36,467 nt of DNA from assembly GCA_013115135.1 (NCBI GenBank), contig JABANP010000520.1, forward strand, positions 1-36,467. The letters run 5' to 3'. Position numbers and translations under genes: made by a program. How positions within the stretch are numbered: position 1 is the stretch's first letter; each line of letters begins with the position of its first letter. Source of the stretch: Perkinsus olseni (Eukaryota; Perkinsozoa; Perkinsida; Perkinsidae). The notes under the pieces were generated by a model. It was not told where the DNA came from and ran no database searches. It saw only the letters and a list, made by a program, of their open reading frames with translations. Below are positions 27,019-36,467 of the stretch, piece by piece.

Positions 27019-28719
27019 TCATAGGGTTCGTCCATCGTATGTTCCGTCTACGATCTTTCCGGAAATCGGAAGGAGGCTACCCAGGTAGACAAATTTATCC
27101 ACTTCTCCGATGTCAGAGCCGTCTATCTTCACACGCAGATTGGAATCACCCAATCCCTCAGAGAGGGTCATACATATTGTCTTAGGTAAGGACACTTCCA
27201 TGCCGAACCTAGCCAGAGCTGGCAAGAGCTTATCGAGGTTACGTTGGAGGATAGAGTCATCGTCAGCCAATGAAACGATATCGTCCGCGCACAGGAGACA
27301 TGAGAGGTCAACGGATTCTCTGCTGCCTTCCCTTGCGCAAGGTATGCTCACGCTGATGTCCAGTTTGGCATCTCTGATCACCATACCTATGAAGATAATG
27401 AACAGAACGGGAGCTATTCAGCACCCCTGTCAAGTTCTCATATCTACAGGAATACGGTCAGAAATGAGGGTGGACCTGGGTAGCAGTATGGTGTATTGAT
27501 TCGATAGCTGAGATCAGCTTTTCATCAGTGATGAAAAGCTAGCCGGTTGTGATGAATCATCACATCTTGCTAGCCTGAGAGCTCTCCAGATCGCAGAACA
27601 GTGCACTTTGTCGAAGGCTGCTTTCAAACTCAGGAGAACAGCGGACTGTCTGCGGCCATTCCGGTTGCAGACTTCCTTACAACGACGCAGTACATGTAAT
27701 GCATCCAAAGTACCCTTTGCTGGTAAGAAGCTAAACTGCTCTTCTCCAACAAAATTCTCTGCTAGAGATTTCAACCTCCGCCCCAAAACCCCGGAATAAA
27801 CCTTGCCCATATGATCGAGCAGTTTCATACTTTTGTAGTTGCCTGCTTCCTTACTGTCACCTTTCTTGAAGCAGCGGACGATAATGGAGTGTTCTAGAGC
27901 TCTGGGAATGCTCTCCGGCCTACTCCATCGCTCATGGCACAAGCGGTGAAAGATCCTTAGAGTTTGGTCACCACCTCATTCGCTCCAGGAGCTTTATCAT
28001 TACCCATGGAGCAGAAAGAGTCCGAGGTGATATCTTCCCCTGCTTTGCGCTCTGCTGGCAGATCAGGTGGCTCCAGGGCAGGTAGAGTGCAAGTTTTCAA
28101 GCCAATAGTTGTTTGAAATGGCTTGCAAATTCCTGTGGGGAAAGGATATCATGACGCCTGCGTATCAGTGTGAAGCCTGTTTTCATTTCATTGATGAGGC
28201 GTTTAACGTCCTCAGCGTGCTGAGCTTCCGCGTTCTCAATCTGAGAACACTCCAGCTCTATGAAATCGGCTTCAGCTTTCTCCACCGCTACCGCCGCTTT
28301 GCTGCGAGTTTCGCGATATGAGTTGGAAGCTAAGGCCCAGAGGAACAAGGCTCCGAGGACAAGATTTGACTCCACCCGGCTTACGCGTGGATTACGTCAG
28401 AGTGGGCACCATCCTGTATACAAGTACAATATTTATGTCGAAATCTTGCCGGGCTTGCTCACCGCCGACCTTTGCATCAAAGGCCCGTCCATCAACGATA
28501 GAACATGGAACTAGTTCCCTTCATCGGAGAGACCGGGTGGGCTCGGAAGCTACTTTGTTGCGCAATGAGTTCTAGTGGACAGTGGTCAGATGTCTCCATG
28601 ACTGTCCGTCTCACACGAACGTCTAGCGCTTGTACTTTCCTGTCGCTCCGGATCGAGAAGTTTACGAACACAGTAGGAACAAACACTTTGACGCTAGGGG
28701 ACAAGTGGATTGTGTGCAT
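27019..28719 (-). pseudogene. LINE ORF2 remnant: endonuclease end - linker - RT
   Basis: Read on the minus strand. At 28492-28719 TSDHCPLEL matches the C-terminal SDH motif of APE-type endonucleases. At 28097-28375 a charged coiled linker ends in SPQEFASHFKQLL. Near 28000 NDKAPGANEV matches the KAPGxD motif. At 27514-27942 IIVRCFKKGD, NYKSMKLLDH, EEQFSFLPAKGTLDAL and LKAAFDKV match the RT fingers and first palm motif. WQGC and APVLF lie near 27395-27420 in a frame broken by two TGA codons. At 27019-27384 LLCADDIVSLADD is the catalytic box (CADD instead of YADD), followed by DKFVYLGSLLP. Several stops and frame changes make it inactive. Domain order and the endonuclease type place it among APE-type LINEs. 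Confidence 0.8.
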
Positions 28720-31334
28720 ACACGATCAGATATCTCTCCCCTTAAAGATAAACCATAAAAAGGAATACGTCAGATCGCCTGAGGCGATCAGCTGGCTGGG
28801 GGAGTGCTTTACCATCTCTACAACATTGCGACAGATTTAAAGCACCGCAAGGCCTTCAACCGTCTCATGAAGGCTGTCATGGAACACCTGGGTATTCTCG
28901 CTGCCGATTCGCGGAGCATCCCGCCAAACTAGAAACGGGGCCAGTCGCGTAGACTCATGCGGCTGGCTTTGAGAGGATGAGGCTCTTCTGAGGGTTCCTT
29001 CTAGAAGCTACAGGGAACCCTTCGGTTGTCCAGGATACGGAAGTTGTAGGGCCTCTGGGCGCTACGGAACCGTACACGCAACTTCGACATGGAAGTCGGT
29101 GATTTCGACGAGGAGGAGCTGTCCAGACTGTTTTCTGGAGAGGAAGAGCTCGAGGGTGTTATCAAAGGCCTTATTCGACTGATTATCAATCAGTGATTGG
29201 TCGAGCTTTGGCCAGGATACCGAGCTGCATGAACGAGAGCTTCGACCCTACGTGAACTGAGCCACCTGACATCGACACCTACGGACTCGGCATTGCTGCC
29301 AAGGCGGCTTGATACTGATTACCTGTCTACTGTGGTATCAGGCCTCACTTCGGCCCTGCAAACTTAGCTTACGGAATCGTATCTCCGACATCAGCTGAAG
29401 CTGAAGCTGAACAAAGCCCCAGCCCCCTAGGAGGTCGCTCTTTGCCTTCGTCCCCGCTAGTTTGAATTGATTCTTCGAGATCATGGAATTGCCGACACTT
29501 TAGCGAGTGCATTCTGCCTAGTCAGCCAAATCTGTTGGCTCGGTTGACCTTCTTCGTGTCGTGTTCAGGTGATCCTGCGAGGGTTCAACTAGCTTAACCT
29601 GTCCGTCTCCGCCTTTGATGTCAGTGAAGGTGGATGCTATGACGACGCCGACCACATCTTCCGGTTCCCACCTTTCAGTCAATCCCGTCGAACGACAGAC
29701 AGCAACGTCGCCACCCACGAGTCTTACTTTTAGATCGGCCGAGATTGTCTGCCAAAGGCTCTCGGGGAATTGGATTGACGACCGGTTGCTCTACTGCTGT
29801 GACCTACTTTAGGATGCTGAAGCCAGCGAGACGCTTAAGGTATTTTTTGGTGAACTACAGGGCAACCGGCTGCTCTACGGGGCGATGGTTCCATCCCTCT
29901 GTCTATGGAGCCTGCTTTCTGGCGTCGCTTCCGACTGTCACTCTCCTCCCTCCTCCGGTTCTCAGTGAGGACTCCTCACCAAGCCGATAGTCATTCGACT
30001 CCCACCACGGGCCCGAGACCAGTTTGCGCAAGATCTGGGACGCTATTGCCGCTGAGGGCTGTTTGGATTCTTCATCGGGTGGTTCGTATTGAACCCGGAT
30101 CCGCCGTGTCCTACCGCCGTAGCGTTTGGACATTCCTGATCAGATTTACTTCGCCGAAGTGTACCTGCCTGCTCTCTCGGTCTAGAGAGTAGCCATTGGG
30201 GACTATGCTCTCGCTATGTACCGTCGGCCGAGTAGTCCTCTTCAGCAGTGCTACTCTGATATTGAAAACGACTTTGAAGCCTTCTTCTCAATGTCTGCTT
30301 CTAAGACTATTTACGGACCGTGCTTCCGCACTCTGTGGTTCGACGATGACGACCTCGCTCCTGGCGTTACCTGGCCTCGTGGGAAGACGCTCAAGTGAAA
30401 GCTAGAAGATCTTGGAGATGTTGAATTGAAGAGCTACGGGAGCAACCGTCGAAACGAGGTCCCGTGTTTCCATACTTTCATATGCGTTCCGCACCGCAAT
30501 TGCCAATTCAAAGTAAACCACTTCGCTATTGTGAGTCAGCTGAGACCCGTCTGAGACGATCTGTGAATTCGATGAAGGCGCTCCGGATCTCGGGTCCCGA
30601 GGCAAGAGCTGGCGCCGCTCTACATCTATCTCTGGCCGAGCACTCCTCGGTAAAAATACCGCTAGATTTTCACCCACGTCGCTTATATTTTCCTCACCCC
30701 GCTTAGATTTTTGCTATGCTCGGGCGTGCGCTATTCTTCTCTGACTTTGCAGCGCCCGGGAAGGCATGACCAGCAGCACAGAGCCTCACATAATATGGCA
30801 ATTGCGGGGTCAGCTTTTCAGTGACTGCTGACGGATGGCTTGTTCACTGAGCAGCGATGCAGCAGCAGTGTGGGAGTCGTCACGGCTCTCGACTCCGGGG
30901 GAGTGGGCTGCGCCCACTGGGCATTACGGGAAAAAGAAAAGAAGTGAAAAGAAGGTTAACACGCAAGTTACCATGGACACACATACGAGGGGTCGAGCAT
31001 GAGGATGTGTATGACATGGTCGTGCCAATACCGGTCACCAACAAGGGGGATGTGCGTGTGTGGCAGGTTCGGTCTATACTTGGTACCGGAGAACCCGGCC
31101 ACCCCCCGGCGACGATGACGCGTATAGATCTAGGGGGGCACTCACTTGAATTTTAATCCCCTACCGATCCTGTGCTCCTCTGCACGCATTCAAGATCGAT
31201 CCAGGGATTGATCCCAGGATTGATTGACTGAACAGAGAAAGGCTCCGGTCAGTCCTGGTATTGATCTCCAGTCCCGGTATCGACTTACTGAACAGCCCGA
31301 GTGCTGCCGAATTCACCAGGTTGACGCTAGGACC
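28720..31334. other. Unassigned DNA with possible retroelement debris
   Basis: I see no firm gene. A short acidic frame at 29091-29195 (MEVGDFDEEELSRL) and frames at 29615-30398 (ENDFEAFFSMSASKT near 30260) could be LINE debris, but motifs are too few. Around 31195-31300 a degenerate direct duplication (GATTGA...CTGAACAG, about 70 bp apart) occurs. Confidence 0.35.
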
Positions 31335-31365
31335 TGAAGAGAACCTTAAGTTCAGGTTCTCTTCA
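31335..31365. other. Perfect hairpin, 12-bp stem, 7-nt loop
   Basis: TGAAGAGAACCT and AGGTTCTCTTCA flank TAAGTTC. It lies about 60 bp before array v. Confidence 0.8.
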
Positions 31366-31421
31366 AGTTCTAACGCTCCCGTGGTCGAACGCAGTATGAG
31401 TTCATTATCCATGGGATTGAA

Positions 31422-31556
31422 GGTGTACCTACTGCAACTGCACAAGTTGCAACTGTATTGGAAGCCACTGTCCGAGGAGCGACTGCACCAGTTGACACGA
31501 GACGAGAATAGGATTTACTAATCAATCGTGTACCAATTTGGCTCTGTACGAGGTAA
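31422..31556. repeat. 15-bp minisatellite array v (9 units)
   Basis: Nine units in 15-bp register (ACTGCACAAGTTGCA and relatives). The unit GATTTACTAATCAAT (31512-31526) closely matches AATTTACTAACCAAC at 376-390 beside array i, so arrays i and v share ancestry rather than only a period. Confidence 0.75.
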
Positions 31557-32108
31557 TTACTGTAGCAGTGGCAACTGCTCCAAGTGAAACTCACCCGGGA
31601 TAAGCATCGGCGTACCTGCCGGCCCCTTGACGATACGTGGAACTTTGGGAGTGGGCGTCTCTTGCTATCGATGCAGCGACGTGGCCACGTATACCTGGCT
31701 GCATGACTATTTTGATGACCTGCTCATTGCAGTCTTCGAAAGTTCCAAGGGCCTTGGACCAAGGTACCCTCACTTAATCGGAGATCAGCAGCGATGAACA
31801 GCCACTACGAAAGTGAGACTCTTAAAATGCAGAGGTTAAGAGGGTGAGCAGGGTGTGGTAGGGTTTTGACTGTGAAGTCTAGACTCACTTCCATCTCTCG
31901 ATCGCATTGCCAGAGCCGCACCAAACCCTGTTTGGCTGCTATTACTACTGTTCAGAGTGAACATTTTCAGTAGTATACCAGAGACTGCCTGACTCAGTGA
32001 CTCTGACTGGTGTCCTACCTCCACATCAAGGGTGCAGAATGCCAGATTCAGCCTTAATAATGCAACCATTAATGCAAATGCGAGTGCAACCATTAATAAT
32101 CTTTTAGT
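31557..32108. other. Unassigned DNA
   Basis: No gene is recognised. A direct repeat TGCAACCATTAAT occurs near 32058 and 32086. Its core TGCAACCAT recurs in both arms of the adjacent hairpin. Confidence 0.4.
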
Positions 32109-32192
32109 TTCGTATGGTTGCAGTATTACAGCGGTAGTACTGCTGTCATACTGCAACCATACGAACCATAGCGGTACCGCTGCGGTACCGCT
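32109..32192. other. Large hairpin plus GGTACC palindromes
   Basis: TTCGTATGGTTGCAGTAT (32109-32126) pairs perfectly with 32148-32165, an 18-bp stem. Within the 21-nt loop ACAGC and GCTGT form an inner stem. Immediately right, AGCGGTACCGCT (12-bp perfect palindrome) is followed by GCGGTACCGCTA, almost doubling it. Such foldback DNA could form a cruciform or RNA hairpin. It lies about 430 bp upstream of the DIRS-like ORF1. Confidence 0.85.
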
Positions 32193-32624
32193 ATTGGAGC
32201 ACTCTATGGCGCGTTTTGCGCGCACGCATCTTCTCTGCTTATGTGAATTTCACTCCGGCTGATCCTCCTGTTGGAGGATTGCTACCATGAGATGATCAGT
32301 CAGCGAACCTCTACCACAAGGTCCTAGGAACCGTCAAGCTCCGCATGATTTAGAGAACTCTCCCGTCTATGGCAAGAAGAGATCGCAAAATGCAACCTCG
32401 AATAGGAATATAAGTTTGCGATTCGCAATCTCCTATTCGTAGGATACTTCCTCCCAGCAACTGCCGCGAGCATTGCTCGTGATGCTCGTCGGGCAAGTAT
32501 AGTAGTTCGTGACATATGAAGCTTCCATGAATACGAGTAGCGTCCCTCACGAAATTCCCATGATTGATGGTTAAGAAATAACCGAGTTTCTGCCCAGCTC
32601 CTGGGCTTCCTCTTCTCCGCCTCA

Positions 32625-33593
32625 ATGGCGAGGGTCACTAGTACGCTCTCTATAGCTTCAGCCGCCACACTCGAGTCCCTCGCCGAAGAGGTAGGCTCGG
32701 TCATCCGTAAGAGGCGCAAGCTGCATGCGGAATCTGACGCTGCGACTCAGATGTCCACTGTTCAAGTGGAGGCCATAATCAACCAGTCAGTCAAGAACTT
32801 CTACTCTCCCTTGCCGCCGAGCCTATTCTACGGGGCGTCTGCCTCGGTCATCGCCGCTGCCAGCAATGCTAGTAATGACTGTTATGTACCTTTCAAGGAT
32901 ATTATTTAGAAATCTGGTTTACCTGGCGATGACTCGATTGACGGCAAGGACAAACGTCGATCAGATGGTGGTCCTGGCCCGAAGACGGCCTCGAAGAGTA
33001 AGTCTCCTAAGTCTGTCGCTGATGGGCCTCAATACTTATTACGGTTTGCCCTACTTGTTGCTGGTACCCTGGAGCCCAAGACTCTCTCGCCCGTTGACAT
33101 CCTCGCCTATGGGTCCCGCATCCTATCTCTGGTGAGGTCTATGCCCATGTCTACAATCCTTATCTACGATGACCGCTACCGTCGTGGGATCGCTCCTCTT
33201 ATAGCTGGCGGCACGGACCTAACACTCCGTCAGTGTTACTTGTCGGACTCGAATCCGGCTCTGCTTGCCGAGGTCGTCAGCTACTCGGTTCGCTCGACGA
33301 GTGCTAGAAGAGGCATGCGTGGCTCTAGCACTTCTAGCCGCCATCCCCAGCGCTGGGAGGCCTGCAGGAACTTTGCCAGAGCCTCTGGCCCAGAGGCACC
33401 TGCACTTGGGGCGATAGGTGCAGATATGCACACGATCTATCTGACAAGCCCACTGGCAGCTCGGTGGAAGCCCCCCAGGGCGACAAGGCGCGCGGTCGGA
33501 ACCGCTCATCGAAGCAGTCAGACGAGTCGACTTCCCACGTTGAGGGTAAGTCCGACGCTTGACGGGCACGTGCGGTGCCATATCTCACGTTGA
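32625..33593 (+). pseudogene. ORF1 (gag-like) of a DIRS-like element, one in-frame stop
   Basis: One frame is open from ATG 32625 to 33593 (322 codons) apart from TAG at 32907-32909. Before the stop: MARVTSTLSIASAATLESLA, a helical segment and a region with NQSVKNFYSPLPPSLFYG. After it: a Lys/Ser-rich stretch and a folded-looking part with TLSPVDILAYGSRILSL and YDDRYRRGIAPLIAG. I do not recognise a named domain. Position and orientation directly before an RT-RNase H-recombinase series suggest ORF1/gag of the same element. The lower-complexity end after about 33290 may be frame-damaged. Confidence 0.5.
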
Positions 33594-34150
33594 GAGTTCT
33601 CGTTTCGGCTTCTACGTAGAAGTTAGTGAATCGTGTCGAGTGGCAGTTGCCTCGTAATCGGCATCTGTCCCCACTAATATCAGTTATAACCTGCATTTTA
33701 CTAATGCTCAGGTTGTTGCGTTACCAATAGTCACGTCGGCAAAAATCCTGGGGAACCAGCCAAGCAGTGGAGCGGCCACGAGATTACGGCGCACCCGTCT
33801 CTCAAGGGTCATGTTGAGGAGTTGCACAGCTCCGGGCTGGACTTGAGGCGCAGAAAGATGGACCCCAGGGTTTTCGCGACGGCACAGGGGTGTTAGCGGC
33901 GCTGCCTTCCGCCACGACTGCCACAAAGTGCTGCCCGGCAGGTGATACTCTCGCCAATATTTTCCTCAGCGAAGCCCGTGAGGTCGAGAGGTCTGGGTCA
34001 CCTCTGCGGCTCTGCCACGGAGGCTGATGTCACAGCGGTATCCGAGGTCGTCGGCAGAACGGCCGAACGGCTAGTCCCGAGACTTTGTACAGCCCTTGGT
34101 TGTTCACCCAGGACGGCCGCTTGTGGTAGCCCGGTCCGCGCTGAGTTGGG
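33594..34150 (+). other. Degenerate region between ORF1 and RT
   Basis: No single frame stays open. Short pieces in plus frames suggest decayed coding sequence of the same element. Nothing identifiable was found. Confidence 0.4.
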
Positions 34151-35935
34151 TTGGGTTGGGCCCTCTGTCAAGCGCTCGAGGTACCGGATGCCGTGCTCTT
34201 CAGGGAAATCGACGAGGGGCTGAGTCTCGGCGTCGAAAGTCTTCTGAAGCCGTCAGGCGTCCTCCCGGAGGCCAAGTCCAGAGCTCAGGTGAACAGAGAG
34301 ATAAAAGTGTTTCACTTGAAACAGGCCCACAGGAATTTCCTGTCGGTGGAGGCCGATCCAGAGACGTGCTTGACTCTGTTACGGCAAGAGGTCCGTCTGG
34401 GAATGATGACCGAAATGTCGCTAGACGAGGCCCAGAAGAACCCCAACCGCCTATACGCTCGCATGGCCCTTCTCAGGAAGGGCGATGGCTCGCACAGATT
34501 AATAGAAGACCAGCTCCCTTAATGGGAGCTGCCAGCTTACAGAGACCTGCTCGCTGCCAAAAACCTGTGATATATCAGCGATGTTGTGGGATCTGCGTGA
34601 GTCGGACGGTCGTTCCGGAGAGGCGGCTGCGGCATGCGGTTGCCGCGACCCGGCGCCCCAGCCGGACGAGGAAGACGACTTCCTGCTCTTCAAGTACGAC
34701 ATTACGGGGGCATATAAGCACCTCTTTCTAGCTGAGTCCGAGCGTCCTCGGACGTCGGTCCGCCTAGGCCAAGTCGTCTTCGAGAGCAAAGCCTTGCCGT
34801 TCGGGGCGGCAGTATCCTCATACCACTGGTGTAGGGGGAGGGCCGGGGTGGTAAGGCTAATCGGAGCTCTATTATGCTGGATACTGACCACGAGAAGTTC
34901 CTGTCGCTGCTCTACATCGACGACGGCCTGCTGGCCGTTCGCAGAAAGGTGTATTGGCTAGCCTGCAGCTTGGCCGTGCTAGTGTGGGAAGTGCTGAACA
35001 TACAGACGGCTTGGCTAAAATGTACGCTCGGGGTCAAATCGGTCAAGTACATAGGCTTCGAGGTGTCGGTGTCGTCAACAGCGGGTCCCTCTGTCGTAGT
35101 CCATGATATCTGGGCCGGCATAAGGGATCTGCTGGCCGAATTCGATGACAAACGCCGAGTGGAAGCGCCGAGGTTGGAAGCCCACGGCAAGCTGATCTTT
35201 GCCACTTAACTGACGAGCCAGCTGAAAGGTTACCTCCAACCCCTATACGCTCTCCTGAATATCTTTGAGCGTAAGAAGAAGGCTGGGAGGCCCCTCGGTA
35301 CAATCAAACTGTCGGAGGATTCTAAGAGCCTGAAGGCGATCCGGTTCTGGCTGCAAGTTGTGAGGCGACTCCGAGCACCAACATCGCCCAAGGCCGCTGT
35401 CGAACCCCGCAAGCTCCTATTTGGGGCATCCGACGCATCAGTAGGTTTCCTGGCTGGTTGGATCTCGGACGGCCTCCACGGCCGCTGGTTTCGTTTGAGT
35501 ACGGACGACCCGGTTGTCCGCAGCTGGGTCCGTCGCTACGGTAACTCCTCCGATCAGTCTCCGTCACACAGGGACATTGCTTTGTACGAGCTGCTGCTGG
35601 CGGCCGTATGCACCTTACGTCTAGCCGGATCCTGAGAACCGACTTCGGATGCCCAGGGTTGTGGAGTCTGAAATCCAGTCGTTCTCCACTGTGACAATTC
35701 GGCCGTGGTTGGAGCCTTGGAAAAGCTCTACTCGCCAGCTCCCGGTCTCGCCGCCATTCTGCAGGCCGTGACCGTCTGGATCGGCCAGTTCAGGGGTGAT
35801 CTCAACACCACGTACATCAAGTCAAAGGAAAACTGGCTCGCCGATCGTCTGTCTAGGGGCTTGGGGGTCGACCTCGGTGACATGTGGTCGCAGTGCTCAA
35901 CCCCAGTACTCCCCGAGACTGAGGTCTCGTGGTAA
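34151..35935 (+). pseudogene. DIRS-like reverse transcriptase - RNase H, several stops
   Basis: Start region 34151-34522: EVRLGMMTEMSLDEA and ARMALLRKGDGSHRLIED (RT fingers). TAA at 34520, then another frame (34581-34870) gives FKYDITGAYKHLFL and KALPFGAAVSSYHW, palm motifs. Back in the first frame: LLYIDDGLLAV with YIDD at 34913-34924, then KYIGFEV. RNase H follows: FGASDASVGFLAGW, ALYELLLAAV, HCDNSAVVGAL and SKENWLADRLSRG, the arrangement typical of DIRS-type RNase H. The same frame holds TAA 35207-35209, TGA 35633-35635 and TGA 35669-35671 and ends at TAA 35933-35935. Three isolated stops plus two frame changes in otherwise well-kept motifs show a fairly recent death, unless stops are read through (no evidence). 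Confidence 0.8.
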
Positions 35936-36024
35936 GCGGTCCTGGAAGGATGCCTAACCGCGTAGTGCTAGCTCGATGATTTGGTAGCCGACAAAAGTCT
36001 CGCTTGCAATGTCGCGCTTTCTGA

Positions 36025-36467
36025 CTGCGTAAGAGTGTCTTCGTTTCTGTATCAGGTCGTGTGTTGTGGCCAGTTGGGGAGGAGGCGACACCTAAGGTGT
36101 TCCCGGAGTGGTCGGGGTCCAACCATCCGAAGAGAGGTCAGGTCCGTTCCCTGATCGACCGCACAGGGCGGGAGAATGCTAAGGGGTACGCCGCCGACTT
36201 CGCCCAGTCCGGTCTGGCTGACAGTACCAACGAGCTCTACGATCGGACGGTTAACTTCTACAAGCGAGTCGTTGGCTCGACTTGTTTCCCCCTCACGGTG
36301 CCGGTTTTTCAACTGTTTGTTTGGGCCCTGGTGAAATGCAAGTACGCCTGCAGTTCCGTTGAGACCTTCGTAGCGGGTCTGAGGTCGCGCAACAAAACCT
36401 TCGGGTTCGATCTATCCTCGAGTGAGGCCTTCAGGGTGAGCCATGTACTACGGAGCCGCCGAGAAGG
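36025..36467 (+). pseudogene. Start of a tyrosine recombinase (core-binding domain), cut by window end
   Basis: A frame open from 36025 to the last base, without a clear ATG. From about residue 50: GYAADFAQSGLADSTNELYD, RTVNFYKRVVGSTCFPLTVP, VFQLFVWALVKCKYACSSV and ETFVAGLRSRNKTFGFDLSS. This is the all-helical pattern of the SAM-like N-terminal domain of tyrosine recombinases. The catalytic R-H-R-Y domain would lie beyond the window. RT plus RNase H followed by a tyrosine recombinase instead of a DDE integrase is the hallmark of DIRS-type elements. It is labelled a pseudogene because the upstream ORFs are broken; this frame itself shows no damage. Confidence 0.65.

Noticed and set aside
29615..30398. 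A host gene or a LINE RT in the frames around 29.6-30.4 kb
   Set aside because: Only weak motif resemblance, several stops and no consistent frame.

Overview
The window is eukaryotic, gene-poor and almost wholly made of transposable elements. I recognise no host gene. Identifiable blocks are two LTR retrotransposons, a retrotransposon gag fragment, three LINE fragments, a DNA transposon with terminal inverted repeats, a DIRS-like element running off the right end, and dispersed 15-bp minisatellites. The mixed element types, GC near 50% and absence of obvious introns suggest a unicellular eukaryote. An alveolate such as Perkinsus is a guess from general resemblance, not something the sequence proves.

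Layout. 1-700: a 40-bp tandem repeat, a tRNA-like piece and a 15-bp array. 769-4295: a decayed LTR-element pol (RT, RNase H, integrase), polypurine tract, short LTR and a downstream leader. 7051-8351: LINE RNase H and C-terminus, decayed. 9625-10988: a DNA transposon with 16-bp terminal inverted repeats. 11306-12313: a broken gag. 12497-12613: another 15-bp array. 12654-23115: a young, structurally complete LTR retrotransposon. 23200-23543: a tRNA-like piece and the cleanest 15-bp array. 23560-23826: a LINE RT fragment. 25226-25411: an inverted copy of the retrotransposon's insertion locus plus an array. 27019-28719: a decayed LINE on the minus strand. 31335-32192: hairpins, palindromes and another array. 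32625-36467: a DIRS-like element with ORF1, RT, RNase H and the start of a tyrosine recombinase.

The centrepiece is the 10.46-kb LTR retrotransposon. Its 326-bp LTRs differ at one base, it has a 4-bp target duplication (GGTG), and its empty site survives as an inverted paralogue near 25.24 kb. Gag and Pol are joined by a textbook -1 frameshift site (G GGA AAC plus hairpin). Downstream of pol lies a second polypurine-tract/LTR-like boundary, about 590 bp of spacer, and a 3.2-kb extra cassette of unknown proteins where an env would sit. The whole element is peppered on its sense strand with TTCGGCCCG-type motifs: I count 48 CGGCCC against no reverse complement. They occur in all three reading frames and in the LTRs, so nucleotide-level selection is likely. 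This is the best candidate for an undescribed system.

A second candidate is the family of 15-bp arrays. Each has a conserved TGTAC-containing half and a variable half, and two sit beside tRNA-like sequences.
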